Origin: Thioalkalivibrio sulfidiphilus HL-EbGr7
GTDB taxonomy: Bacteria > Pseudomonadota > Gammaproteobacteria > Ectothiorhodospirales > Ectothiorhodospiraceae
NCBI RefSeq assembly: GCF_000021985.1
Contig: NC_011901.1
Location: 2,294,001 to 2,358,000 of the forward strand
Direction: 5' to 3'
Length of the DNA stretch: 64,000 nt
The translations under genes were made by a program, and so were the position numbers. Positions 23,537 to 32,561 of this stretch are shown here, in pieces (the first letter of the stretch is position 1; the number at the start of each line of letters is the position of its first letter). The notes beneath the pieces were generated by a model, which worked only from the letters and a program-made list of their open reading frames with translations, searched no databases and was not told where the DNA came from.

Positions 23537-23845
23537 GTGAGCATGCTGCATACCGTCAACAAGTCGCCCTTCGAGCGCAACACCCTGCAATCCTGCATCG
23601 GTCATGCCCTGCCCGATTCCGCCATCCTGCTGATCGAGGATGGTGTGGTCGCGGCGGTGCGCGGCACGGCGCACGAGGGCACCCTGCGCGAAGCCATGAA
23701 CGGCCGCAAGGTTTACGTGCTCGGCCCGGACCTGATGGCCCGCGGCCTGAGTGCCGACCAGGTCATCGATGGCATCGAGGTGGTGAACTACGAGGGCTTT
23801 GTTGAACTGACCGAGAAACACGACAAGGTACAGGCCTGGGTCTAG
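23537..23845 (+). CDS. dsrH: Sulfurtransferase subunit DsrH
   Basis: 102 aa. The GTG at 23537 with GAGGGGGA 9 nt upstream gives the canonical N terminus MSMLHTVNKSPFERN. The conserved Cys20 in TLQSCIGHAL is the DsrH cysteine. It is the gamma subunit of DsrEFH. It lies 14 nt after dsrF and 55 nt before dsrC. Confidence 0.95.
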   Translation: MSMLHTVNKSPFERNTLQSCIGHALPDSAILLIEDGVVAAVRGTAHEGTLREAMNGRKVYVLGPDLMARGLSADQVIDGIEVVNYEGFVELTEKHDKVQAWV

Positions 23846-23900
23846 CCCACCGGCCCCCTTCATCCCACGAACCGGAAACAACAGCAGGAGGAATATCCCC

Positions 23901-24233
23901 ATGCCAATCGAAGTCAACGGCAAGAGCTACGAAACCGACGAAGAAGGCTACCTGGCCAACCTGAACGAGTGGAACCCCGACCTGGCCACCGCCATGGCCG
24001 CCGCCGACGGCACCACCCTGGACGAGAACCACTGGGAAGTGATCAATTTCCTGCGTGAATACTACGAGGAATACCAGATCGCCCCCGCCGTTCGCGTGCT
24101 GACCAAGGCCATCGGCAAGAAGCTCGGCCCGGACAAGGGCAACAGCAAGTACCTGTACGAGCTGTTCCCCTACGGTCCTGCCAAGCAGGCCTGTAAGTAC
24201 GCCGGGCTGCCCAAGCCGACCGGCTGCGTCTAA
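23901..24233 (+). CDS. dsrC: DsrC, sulfur-carrier protein
   Basis: 110 aa with an aggagga site. It has the DsrC fold (MPIEVNGKSYETDEEGYL, LDENHWEVINFLREYY, YLYELFPYGPAKQ) and both redox cysteines in the flexible C-terminal arm: C98 (QACKYAG) and the penultimate C109 (PTGCV). It accepts sulfur from DsrEFH, presents it to DsrAB, and is regenerated through DsrMKJOP. Compare the cysteine-free paralogue at 17564-17905. Confidence 0.97.
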   Translation: MPIEVNGKSYETDEEGYLANLNEWNPDLATAMAAADGTTLDENHWEVINFLREYYEEYQIAPAVRVLTKAIGKKLGPDKGNSKYLYELFPYGPAKQACKYAGLPKPTGCV

Positions 24234-24250
24234 ATCACGCAAAGCTGTTT

Positions 24251-24280
24251 CCGGGTGTGGCCCGCGAGGGCCGCACCCGG
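24251..24280 (+). terminator. Hairpin between dsrC and dsrM (attenuator)
   Basis: ccgggtgtggccc pairs with gggccgcacccgg (one mismatch) around a gcga loop. No T-run follows. It may protect the abundant dsrC message and lower expression of the membrane genes that follow. Confidence 0.55.
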
Positions 24281-24303
24281 ATCTCTGACCTGGAGGATGC
24301 CCC

Positions 24304-25053
24304 GTGTCGTTCGCGACCGTGTTCTATGCCCTGCTGTTCTATGCCGCCACCGCCATCTTCCTGATCGGCGTGGGCCTGCGCATTGCCCGGTACGCGCGTA
24401 CCCCGGCACCTCTCAAGATTCCCACCACCCCGGCCCCCACCACCCGCAGCGGCGTGTTCCTGCGCATGGGTACCGAAGTGGTCTTCTTCCACAGCCTTTT
24501 CAAGGCCAACAAGTGGATCTGGATTCTCGGCTGGGCGTTCCATCTCGCCCTGCTGCTGGTGGTCCTGCGCCACCTGCGCTATTTCATCGAAAACGTGCCC
24601 ACCTGGGTGGCCCTGATCCAGCCCTTCGGCATCTATGCCGGGTTTGCCATGGTGGCCGCCCTGTTCGGCCTGTGGGCCCGCCGGCTGTTCGTGGAGCGCA
24701 TCCGCTACATCTCCTCGCCCTCCGATCACCTGATGCTGGTGCTGCTGATCCTGATCGGCGCCAGCGGCCTGGCGATGAAGTACATCTGGCACACGGACAT
24801 CACCGCCGTGAAGCTGTTCTTCCTGGGCCTGATGCGCTTTGACATCCAGCCGCTGCCCACGGACGCCATGCTGCTGATCCACCTCACCCTGGTGGCGGCG
24901 CTGATGATCATCTTCCCGTTCAGCAAGCTGCTGCACGCCCCCGGCGTGTTCTTCAGCCCGACCCGCAACCAGGTGGACAATCCCCGTGAGCGGCGTCATG
25001 TGAGCTGGATCGCCAACAGCGAAAAACCCGCCGCCAGCGGCAGCGAACAGTAA
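24304..25053 (+). CDS. dsrM: DsrM, membrane cytochrome b subunit of DsrMKJOP
   Basis: 249 aa with a GTG start at 24304 after ctggagga. Five or six hydrophobic helices (FATVFYALLFYAATAIFLIG, IWILGWAFHLALLLVVL, LVLLILIGASGLAMK, LIHLTLVAALMIIFPF) have His residues placed for haem b ligation, like the NarI family. It is an inner-membrane quinone-interacting subunit, partner of the DsrK CCG protein. Its C terminus is cytosolic and polar. Confidence 0.95.
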   Translation: MSFATVFYALLFYAATAIFLIGVGLRIARYARTPAPLKIPTTPAPTTRSGVFLRMGTEVVFFHSLFKANKWIWILGWAFHLALLLVVLRHLRYFIENVPTWVALIQPFGIYAGFAMVAALFGLWARRLFVERIRYISSPSDHLMLVLLILIGASGLAMKYIWHTDITAVKLFFLGLMRFDIQPLPTDAMLLIHLTLVAALMIIFPFSKLLHAPGVFFSPTRNQVDNPRERRHVSWIANSEKPAASGSEQ

Positions 25054-25095
25054 AACAACGGACCGCGCCCCAGCCGATCCCGAGGACACGAGACC

Positions 25096-26586
25096 ATGGC
25101 CGATTTCAAAACCCCAGAGGTGAAGGAATACCTGGAGATACCCGCCCTGGAAGCCGGGGTCATGTCCCACAGCAAGCCATTCGTCTCCAAGGAGCAGTTC
25201 CAGGCACCCCTGGGCTTCCCGGGCGAACTGGCGGACAACTGGAAAGAGGTGGCCATCAACAAGCTGGGCGAACTGCTGGAGACCAACCGAGGTCTGCAGG
25301 TGTTCATGGACTCCTGCGTGAAGTGCGGCGCCTGCACCGACAAGTGCCACTATTTCCTGGGCACCTCCGACCCGCGCAACATGCCCGTGGCCCGACAGGA
25401 TCTGCTGCGCGGCGTCTACCGCCGTTATTACACCCTGCCCGGCAAGCTGTTTCCCAAGCTGGTCGGTGCCATGGACCTGACCGAGGAGGTGCTGGACCAG
25501 TGGTACAGCTACTTCCACCAGTGCTCCGAGTGCCGCCGCTGCTCCGTGTTCTGCCCCTACGGCATCGACACCGCCGAGATCACCATGGCCACCCGCGAGA
25601 TCATGAACGCGGTGGGCAAGGGCCAGAAGTACAGCAACGAGATCATCGGCAAGGTCTTCAAGATCGGCAACAACCTGGGCCTGCCCGAACCGGCCCTGCG
25701 CGACACACTGGAAGGCCTCGAGGAAGAGGTCAAGATGGACACCGGCGTGGACGTGCGCTACCCGCTGGACGAGAAGGGTGCCGAGGTACTGCTGGTGACC
25801 CCTTCCGCCGACTTCTTCGCCGAACCCCACGTGGACGGCCTGATCGGTTATGGCAAGGTGTTTCACCAGGCAGGCATCTCCTGGACCCTGTCCTCCCACG
25901 CCTCCGAGGCGGCGAATTTCGGCCTGTTCATCGGCTCGCCCGAGAACATGAAGCGCATCGCCATGCGCATCCGCGAGGCGGCCCTGGAACTGGGCGTGAA
26001 GCGCATCGTGTTCGGCGAGTGCGGCCATGCCTGGCGCGTAGCCTACAGCTTCCTCAACACCCTGGCGGGCCCCTTCGACTTCCTGGACCCCCGCTACCCG
26101 GTGCCGCAGCACATCTGCGAGGTCACCTATGACCTGATCCAGCGCGGCGCCCTGACCCTGGACAAGAGCGCCAACGACCACCGCCGGGTCACCTTCCACG
26201 ATTCCTGCAACGTGGCCCGCGCCTCGCGCATGGGCGACATGCCCGGCGGTCAGTTCGTGATCCCCCGCGAGATCCTCAAGGCGGTGTGCAATCACTACTA
26301 CGACATGGCCCCCGACACCATTGGTGAATCCACCTTCTGCTGCGGCGGCGGTGGTGGCCTGTTGACCGACGACCTCATGGAACTGCGCGTCAAGGGCGCC
26401 TTGCCGCGCATGCAGGCCCTCAAGCACGTGGTGGAAGAACACGGCGTCAACCAGCTGGTGGCGATCTGCGCCATCTGCAAGAGCCAGTTCTCCAAGGTAC
26501 TGCCCTATTACGGATTTGAAATGGACCAGATCGTGAGCCTGCATCAGCTGGTCAGCGATGCACTCGTGATGGATTCCAAGCAGTAA
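25096..26586 (+). CDS. dsrK: DsrK, HdrD-like iron-sulfur subunit of DsrMKJOP
   Basis: 496 aa. Two [4Fe-4S] motifs, CVKCGACTDKC and CSECRRCSVFC, are followed by CCG domains with DSCN and the FCCGGGGG motif that hold the noncubane cluster typical of heterodisulfide reductases. It acts at the cytosolic face and is thought to oxidize or reduce the DsrC disulfide/trisulfide in exchange with DsrM. The gene follows dsrM by 42 bp. Confidence 0.96.
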   Translation: MADFKTPEVKEYLEIPALEAGVMSHSKPFVSKEQFQAPLGFPGELADNWKEVAINKLGELLETNRGLQVFMDSCVKCGACTDKCHYFLGTSDPRNMPVARQDLLRGVYRRYYTLPGKLFPKLVGAMDLTEEVLDQWYSYFHQCSECRRCSVFCPYGIDTAEITMATREIMNAVGKGQKYSNEIIGKVFKIGNNLGLPEPALRDTLEGLEEEVKMDTGVDVRYPLDEKGAEVLLVTPSADFFAEPHVDGLIGYGKVFHQAGISWTLSSHASEAANFGLFIGSPENMKRIAMRIREAALELGVKRIVFGECGHAWRVAYSFLNTLAGPFDFLDPRYPVPQHICEVTYDLIQRGALTLDKSANDHRRVTFHDSCNVARASRMGDMPGGQFVIPREILKAVCNHYYDMAPDTIGESTFCCGGGGGLLTDDLMELRVKGALPRMQALKHVVEEHGVNQLVAICAICKSQFSKVLPYYGFEMDQIVSLHQLVSDALVMDSKQ

Positions 26587-26643
26587 TAAAACAATACAGA
26601 TCGCAATCAGGCCACTGGCCCGACATCAATCAGGAGAAGACCC

Positions 26644-28590
26644 ATGGCGACTTCCAGCGATGACATGAAACTGACGTTCCGCAAATTCAAGGACGGTGAC
26701 CACGAACGCCGCAGCTGGAAGGACGCCATCTTCGAGGGCGATCACTCCCACAAGTGCCCGGTCTACGTGCATCGCACCCCGCCCTGTCAGGGTTCCTGCC
26801 CCTCCGGTGAGGACATTCGCGGCTGGCTGCAGATCGTGCGCGGCATCGAGAAGCCCCCGGCCGACATGAGCATGCAGGAGTACGCCTTCCGCCGCTCCAC
26901 CAGCGCCAACCCCTTCCCCTCGGTGATGGGCCGCGTGTGCCCGGCGCCCTGCGAATCCGGCTGCAACCGCAACGAGGTGGAAGACTTCGTCGGCATCAAC
27001 TCCGTGGAACAGTTCATCGGTGACTCCGCCTTCAACCAGGGCTACAAGTTTGACGCCGCCCCGGCCCTGTCCGGCAAGCGCGTGGCCATCATCGGCGGCG
27101 GCCCCGGCGGCATGTCGGCGGCCTATCACCTGCGCAAGCGCGGCCATGCCTCCACCATCTTCGACGACCACGAGGAACTGGGCGGCATGATGATGTACGG
27201 CATCCCCGAGTACCGGGTGCCCCGCAACATCCTGCGCCACGAGATCCAGCGCATCCTGGACCTGGGCGGCATCGACGTGCGCCTAAAAACCCGTGTGGGC
27301 AAGGACGTCAGCATGGAGGACGTGGAGAAGGAATTCGACGCCGTGGTCTGGGCCGTGGGCTGTCAGACCGGCCGCAAACTGCCGGTGCCCGGTGGCGACG
27401 CCCCCAACTGCATCACCGGTGTGGACTTCCTGGAGGCCTTCAACACCGGCCGCATCAAGGTCCTGAGCACCGACAACATCGTCTGCGTGGGCGGTGGTGA
27501 CACCTCCATCGACGTGGTCTCCGTGGCCCGCCGTCTGGGCCGCATCGAGGCCGAGAACATCACCGACAACCCGGAAGACATGATCCACGGCTACGTGGCC
27601 CACGACAGCGCCATGAGTGCCATGCGCACCGGTGCCAACGTGACCCTGACCTCCCTGTTCCCCAAGGAGAAGATGACGGCCGCCGAGCACGAGGTGCACG
27701 ACGCCCTGCACGAGGGTGTGACCATCCTCGACGGTGTGATGCCCGTTGAAGTGGTGCTCAACGACAAGGGCCGCGCCGTGGGCCTGAAGATGGCCAAGTG
27801 CCAGTTCGAGGGCAACAAGCCCGTGCCCGTTGAAGGCACCGAGTTCGTGCTGGAGGCCAACCTGATCGTCTCCGCCATCGGTCAGGGCGGTGACCTCAGC
27901 GGTCTGGAGTCCCTGGACAACGGCCGCGGCTTCATCGACACCGACAAGTTCTACCAGGTACCCGGCAAGCAGGGTCACTTCGTGATCGGCGACATCATCC
28001 GCCCCCACCTGCTGACCACCGCCATCGGCCACGGCGCCATCGCCGCCGACAGCATCGATCATTACCTGTCGCACGAGGAGCCTATCAAGCGCCCGCGCGT
28101 CGATGTGCATCACTTCAAGCTGCTCAACAAGCTGCAGGAGGTGGGCCTGAACCCCGAGGCCTACTCCGGTGAGCAGGTGCGTGGTACCTCCGAGAGCAAG
28201 TTCGCGGTGCACAACTTCGAGGACCGTTCCGCCCAGGAGATCATCTCCCACGAGAAGCTGTTCAAGGGCCACTTCCCGTTCACCCCGCGCAACAAGCGCA
28301 GCGAGCACGGCCCAAGCGCCGACGAGGTGATCGGCCACTTCCAGGAGCGCATGGACTGCCTCACCGAGGAACAGGCCGTGGCCGAGGCCAAGCGTTGCAT
28401 GAGCTGCGGCATGTGCTTCGAGTGCGACAACTGCGTGATCTACTGCCCGCAGACGGCCGTGTATCGCGTGCCCAAGAAAGAGGCCGCCACCGGCCGCTAC
28501 GTGGCCACCGACTACGCCAAGTGCGTGGGCTGCCACATCTGCGCCGAGGTCTGCCCCACCGGCTACATCGACATGGCCATGGGTGACTGA
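26644..28590 (+). CDS. dsrL: DsrL, NAD(P)H:acceptor oxidoreductase
   Basis: 648 aa. The N-terminal Fe-S domain has CQGSCPSGEDIRGW and CPAPCESGCNR. The FAD-binding motif is IIGGGPGGMSAAYHLRKRG, the pyridine nucleotide-binding motif is VGGGDTSIDVVSVARRLG, and the C-terminal ferredoxin domain has CMSCGMCFECDNC and CVGCHICAEVC. It resembles the GltB-small-subunit family. DsrL takes electrons from DsrAB in the oxidative direction and is a marker of sulfur oxidizers when found with dsrEFH. Confidence 0.96.
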   Translation: MATSSDDMKLTFRKFKDGDHERRSWKDAIFEGDHSHKCPVYVHRTPPCQGSCPSGEDIRGWLQIVRGIEKPPADMSMQEYAFRRSTSANPFPSVMGRVCPAPCESGCNRNEVEDFVGINSVEQFIGDSAFNQGYKFDAAPALSGKRVAIIGGGPGGMSAAYHLRKRGHASTIFDDHEELGGMMMYGIPEYRVPRNILRHEIQRILDLGGIDVRLKTRVGKDVSMEDVEKEFDAVVWAVGCQTGRKLPVPGGDAPNCITGVDFLEAFNTGRIKVLSTDNIVCVGGGDTSIDVVSVARRLGRIEAENITDNPEDMIHGYVAHDSAMSAMRTGANVTLTSLFPKEKMTAAEHEVHDALHEGVTILDGVMPVEVVLNDKGRAVGLKMAKCQFEGNKPVPVEGTEFVLEANLIVSAIGQGGDLSGLESLDNGRGFIDTDKFYQVPGKQGHFVIGDIIRPHLLTTAIGHGAIAADSIDHYLSHEEPIKRPRVDVHHFKLLNKLQEVGLNPEAYSGEQVRGTSESKFAVHNFEDRSAQEIISHEKLFKGHFPFTPRNKRSEHGPSADEVIGHFQERMDCLTEEQAVAEAKRCMSCGMCFECDNCVIYCPQTAVYRVPKKEAATGRYVATDYAKCVGCHICAEVCPTGYIDMAMGD

Positions 28591-28593
28591 ACC

Positions 28594-29082
28594 ATGGGGC
28601 GAGGCATCTCACTTGTCCGTATGATCCTCGCAGGTCTGCTGCTGGCGGGCGCAGTCTTCGCGCTCGCCGGCTGCAGCCCGGTGGAAGGTCCGCAGATGAT
28701 GCAGGCCCGGGGTGACCAGTGCGTGGAACCGGTGGAGGTCATCCGCCGGGATCACATGAAGCTGCTCAGCCACGAGAAGGATCAGGCGGTGCTGTTCGGC
28801 GTGCGCAACCCCAACCACAGCATCCGGGGTTGCGTGGAGTGTCACGTCTCGCCCACCGCCAGCCGGGATGACCCCAGCAGCCATTTCTGCCTGAACTGCC
28901 ACAGCTTCAACGCGGTGCGCATGGACTGCTTCCAGTGTCATGCGGACAAGCCCGCCAATGACTACCACTTCCATGCCCTCAACCCCCACGGGCCGGGCTT
29001 TGGTTTCGATTCCGCGGCGAATTCCGCCAGCCTGGCCCGGGACCTGGAGTCCATCATCGCCCTGGAGACGCAGAAACCATGA
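28594..29082 (+). CDS. dsrJ: DsrJ, periplasmic triheme cytochrome c
   Basis: 162 aa. Three CxxCH haem motifs: CVECH, CLNCH and CFQCH. Cys43 in GDQCVEP is in the place of the unusual Cys haem ligand known for DsrJ. The N terminus is a hydrophobic signal (MILAGLLLAGAVFALAGC) ending in LAGC, which fits a lipobox, so the protein may be a lipid-anchored cytochrome. It is the start of the dsrJOP module and overlaps dsrO by 4 nt. Confidence 0.95.
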   Translation: MGRGISLVRMILAGLLLAGAVFALAGCSPVEGPQMMQARGDQCVEPVEVIRRDHMKLLSHEKDQAVLFGVRNPNHSIRGCVECHVSPTASRDDPSSHFCLNCHSFNAVRMDCFQCHADKPANDYHFHALNPHGPGFGFDSAANSASLARDLESIIALETQKP

Positions 29083-29813
29083 GCCATGACTCCACGCCTG
29101 ATCTCTCCCGCCGCCGCTTCATCACCGGCGCGGTCGGCGCCGTGGCCAGCCTCACGGTGGCACCGGGCATCTTCCTGATGCAGACCAACGCCCAGGCCGG
29201 CACCAAGCCTGGTGCCCGCTGGGGCCTGCTGATCAACACCAATGTGTGCGGCGACTGCAACGCCTGCGTGACCGCCTGTCACAAGGAAAACGGCGTGGGC
29301 AGCATGAACCGGCCCACCACCGACGCCCAGTGGATCCGCAAGGTGAACATCACCGACCGGACCACCGGCCACAGCCGCTCCCTGCCGGTGATGTGCCAGC
29401 ACTGCGAACATCCGCCCTGCGTCGACGTGTGCCCCACCGGCGCCTCCTTCCGGCGCGCGGACGGCATCGTGCTGGTCAACAAGCACACCTGCATCGGTTG
29501 CCGCTACTGCATGATGGCCTGCCCCTACAAGGCACGCTCCTTCGTGCATGAACATCTCACCGACCAGGTACCCCATGCCCCCCGCGGCAAGGGCACCGTG
29601 GAGAGCTGCACCCTGTGCGTGCACCGCATCGACAAGGGCGAGCGGACCACCGCGTGCGTGGAGGCCTGCCACACCGAGGGCAACGGCGCCATGGTGTTCG
29701 GTGATCTCAACGATCCCAATTCCGAGATCTCCCGCCGCCTGGCCGAGTACGGCGGGGCCGCCATCCGGGCCGACCTGGGTCTGAACCCGGGCGTGCGCTA
29801 CCAGGGACTCTGA
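29079..29813 (+). CDS. dsrO: DsrO, periplasmic four-cluster ferredoxin-like subunit
   Basis: 244 aa. An N-terminal twin-arginine signal (SRRRFITG with a hydrophobic stretch to about residue 35) is followed by four cysteine clusters: CGDCNACVTAC, CEHPPCVDVC, CIGCRYCMMAC and CTLCVHR with CVEAC. This is the NrfC/HybA layout. Tat export places it in the periplasm, where it links DsrJ to DsrP. It overlaps dsrJ by 4 nt. Confidence 0.96.
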   Translation: MSHDSTPDLSRRRFITGAVGAVASLTVAPGIFLMQTNAQAGTKPGARWGLLINTNVCGDCNACVTACHKENGVGSMNRPTTDAQWIRKVNITDRTTGHSRSLPVMCQHCEHPPCVDVCPTGASFRRADGIVLVNKHTCIGCRYCMMACPYKARSFVHEHLTDQVPHAPRGKGTVESCTLCVHRIDKGERTTACVEACHTEGNGAMVFGDLNDPNSEISRRLAEYGGAAIRADLGLNPGVRYQGL

Positions 29814-29822
29814 TCCGAGGCT

Positions 29823-31076
29823 ATGACAAGCATGAAAGCGATGACCCACTTCCGGGAGATCGAGGGCAGGAGCAAGGGCTACTACGGACTGCTCGTGCTG
29901 CTGTTGTTCGGCATCGGCCTGGGCCTGGTGGCCGCCGCCCTGAAGGGCACCTACGGCCACCATATCACCGGCATGAACAACCACGTGGTCTGGGGCCTGC
30001 CCCACGTGTTCGCCATCTTCCTGATCGTCGCCGCCTCCGGGGCCCTGAACGTGGCCTCCATCGCCTCGGTGTTCGGCCGCAAGGCCTACAAGCCCCTGGC
30101 GCCCCTGTCGGGCCTGCTGGCCATCACCCTGCTCGCCGGCGGCCTGGCCGTGCTGGTACTGGACCTGGGTCGTCCCGACCGGCTGATCGTCGCCATGACT
30201 CACTACAACTTCAAGTCCATCTTCGCCTGGAACATCTTCCTGTACACCGGCTTCATCGCCATCGTGGCGGTGTACCTGTGGTTCATGATGGAACGGCGCA
30301 TGAACCCCCACAGCACCAAGGTGGGCTACGTGGCCTTCATCTGGCGCCTGATCCTGACCACCGGTACCGGCTCCATCTTCGGCTTCCTGGTGGCCCGCGA
30401 GGCCTACGACGCCGCCATCCTGGCCCCCCTGTTCATCGCCCTGTCCTTCTCCCTGGGCCTGGCGGTGTTCCTGCTGGTGCTGATGGCCGCCTACAACTGG
30501 ACCGGACGCCCCCTGGGTGACGCCATCCTCAGGCGCCTGAAGAACCTGCTGGGCATCTTCGTGGCCGGCGTCCTGTACTTCGTGGCCGTCTACCACCTCA
30601 CCAACCTGTATGCCACCCGCCTGCACGGCGTGGAGGCCTTCCTGCTGGTGCACGGCGGCATCTATCCCTTCCTGTTCTGGTTCGTCCAGATCGCCCTGGG
30701 CAGCGTGCTGCCCCTGGTGCTGCTGTTCCACCCGGTGTGGAGCCGTTGCCGGGCGGTGATCGCAGCGGCCTGCGGCCTGGTCATCCTGGGTGGCCTGGCC
30801 CAGCTCTATGTGACCATCATCGGCGGTCAGGCCTACCCGCTCGACCTGTTCCCCGGCCATGACGTGAGCAGCAGCTTCTTCGACGGCGTGGTGGTCCCCT
30901 ACACCCCCTCCGCCGTGGAGTGGATGCTGGGCATCGGCGGTGTGGCCCTGGCCCTGTTCATGGTGACCGTGGCCATCAAGTTCCTGCGCTTCCTGCCCGA
31001 GAGCCTCGCCGACGACAAGGTGGATCCGCACCACGCCGCGCAGGCCGCCGCCGGGGCCGAACCCGCCAAGGCATGA
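29823..31076 (+). CDS. dsrP: DsrP, NrfD-like membrane subunit of DsrMKJOP
   Basis: 417 aa with about ten membrane helices, starting GLLVLLLFGIGLGLVAAALKG and continuing through IFLIVAASGALNVASI, LLAITLLAGGLAVLVL and VFLLVLMAAY. NrfD/PsrC proteins are quinone-reacting membrane anchors without their own cofactor. It pairs with DsrO and DsrJ. It is preceded by a CGAGG site and is followed by dsrN after 31 bp. Confidence 0.95.
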   Translation: MTSMKAMTHFREIEGRSKGYYGLLVLLLFGIGLGLVAAALKGTYGHHITGMNNHVVWGLPHVFAIFLIVAASGALNVASIASVFGRKAYKPLAPLSGLLAITLLAGGLAVLVLDLGRPDRLIVAMTHYNFKSIFAWNIFLYTGFIAIVAVYLWFMMERRMNPHSTKVGYVAFIWRLILTTGTGSIFGFLVAREAYDAAILAPLFIALSFSLGLAVFLLVLMAAYNWTGRPLGDAILRRLKNLLGIFVAGVLYFVAVYHLTNLYATRLHGVEAFLLVHGGIYPFLFWFVQIALGSVLPLVLLFHPVWSRCRAVIAAACGLVILGGLAQLYVTIIGGQAYPLDLFPGHDVSSSFFDGVVVPYTPSAVEWMLGIGGVALALFMVTVAIKFLRFLPESLADDKVDPHHAAQAAAGAEPAKA

Positions 31077-31107
31077 GGCCTGTGACACTGCCCCGCGGCG
31101 CCTGATC

Positions 31108-32526
31108 ATGACGCGCCTGCTCGTCTCGGCCGCCCACAAGTCCTCCGGCAAGACCACCGTAGCCACAGGCCTGTGCGCCGCCCTCGCGGCGCGCGGCCTG
31201 CGGGTCCAGCCCTTCAAGAAAGGCCCCGACTACATCGACCCCCTGTGGCTCGGCCATGCCGCCGGCCGTCCCTGCGTGAACCTGGACTTCCATACCCAGG
31301 ATCACGACGAGATCCTGGCCATGGCCGCCCGTTACGAACGGGACACCGATGTCACCCTGGTGGAAGGCAACAAGGGCCTCTACGACGGCGTGGACCTGGA
31401 GGGCAGCAACAGCAACGCCGCCCTGGCCAAGCTGCTCGAGACCCCGGTGGTGCTGGTGGTGGACTGCCGCGGCATGACCCGGGGCATCGCACCCCTGCTG
31501 CTCGGTTACCAGGCCTTTGATGCCGGCGTCCGCATCGGCGGCGTGATCCTCAACCGGGTCGGCGGCGCCCGCCACGAATCCAAGCTGCGCGCGGTCATCG
31601 AACACTACACGGACGTCCCCGTGCTGGGCGCCGTGCACGAGGATCCGGCGCTGCAGATCATCGAACGCCACCTGGGGCTGGTCCCCAGCAACGAACACCA
31701 GAAGGCGGACAGCCAGATCCGCCGCCTGGGCGAGGCCATCGCTGCACAGGTGGACCTGGAGGCCGTGCTCAGGATCGGCGCAGACACCCGCACGCCCCTG
31801 CCGGCTACGCCCTCGCCCGTTGCCGAGGCCACTGCCGGTCCGAAGGTGCGTATCGCGGTCGCCCGGGACGCCGCCTTCGGTTTCTACTACCACACGGACC
31901 TGGAGGCCCTGGAGCAGGCCGGTGCGCAGCTGTGCTTTTTCGATGCCCTGCATGATGCAGAGCTTCCCGAAGCGGATGCCCTGTTCATCGGCGGCGGATT
32001 CCCCGAGACCCACCTGGCGGCCCTGGAGGCCAACGCCCCCCTGCGCGGCGCGATCCTCGATGCCATCGAGGCAGGCCTGCCCGCCTACGCCGAGTGCGGC
32101 GGCCTCATGTACCTCTCGCGCAGCATCCGCTGGAAGGATCAGTGCCACACCATGGTGGGCGTGATCCCGGGCGACGTGGTCATGCATGAACGTCCCCAGG
32201 GCCGGGGCTATGTGCGCCTCGAGGAGACCGGCGCGGGACTCTGGCCGCTTCGGGATGGGGAAGGCAAGGCAGCCACCTTCCCTGCCCATGAATTCCATTA
32301 CTCGGCCCTGGAACCCATGGGCGCTGAGACCGTGTACGCCTACCGGGTCCTGCGCGGTCACGGCGTGGACGGGCGTCACGACGGCATCGTCCGCCACAAT
32401 CTGCTGGCCAGCTACAGCCACCAGCGGCACACCCGCCGCAATCCCTGGGCCTCGCGCTTCGTGGCCTTCATCCGTCATCAGCTACAATCCCGTTCAGCGA
32501 CACAGGCCCGCAGCACAGCCCCCTGA
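31108..32526 (+). CDS. dsrN: DsrN, siroheme-amidating CbiA-like glutamine amidotransferase
   Basis: 472 aa. An N-terminal P-loop (AAHKSSGKTTVATGL), PFKKGPDYIDPLW and VEGNKGLYDG belong to the CobB/CbiA dethiobiotin-synthase-like ATPase; a C-terminal class I glutaminase domain has AECGGLMYLSR (nucleophile Cys). DsrN is thought to amidate siroheme for DsrAB, consistent with cysG nearby. It is the penultimate gene of the operon. Confidence 0.95.
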   Translation: MTRLLVSAAHKSSGKTTVATGLCAALAARGLRVQPFKKGPDYIDPLWLGHAAGRPCVNLDFHTQDHDEILAMAARYERDTDVTLVEGNKGLYDGVDLEGSNSNAALAKLLETPVVLVVDCRGMTRGIAPLLLGYQAFDAGVRIGGVILNRVGGARHESKLRAVIEHYTDVPVLGAVHEDPALQIIERHLGLVPSNEHQKADSQIRRLGEAIAAQVDLEAVLRIGADTRTPLPATPSPVAEATAGPKVRIAVARDAAFGFYYHTDLEALEQAGAQLCFFDALHDAELPEADALFIGGGFPETHLAALEANAPLRGAILDAIEAGLPAYAECGGLMYLSRSIRWKDQCHTMVGVIPGDVVMHERPQGRGYVRLEETGAGLWPLRDGEGKAATFPAHEFHYSALEPMGAETVYAYRVLRGHGVDGRHDGIVRHNLLASYSHQRHTRRNPWASRFVAFIRHQLQSRSATQARSTAP

Positions 32527-32561
32527 ATGCGTCGCGTCTCCATGCACACCAGGAGTTATTC

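Noticed and set aside
24235-28536. Very long antisense open frames (769 aa at 24235-26544, 417 aa at 27283-28536) opposite dsrMKL
   Set aside because: They are mirror frames of well-conserved dsr genes, caused by GC-rich third positions. The translations are Val/His/Gln-rich with no family motif.
28962-31217. 751-aa antisense frame opposite dsrOPN
   Set aside because: Low-complexity His/Gln/Gly-rich product opposite clear dsr genes; no start signal.
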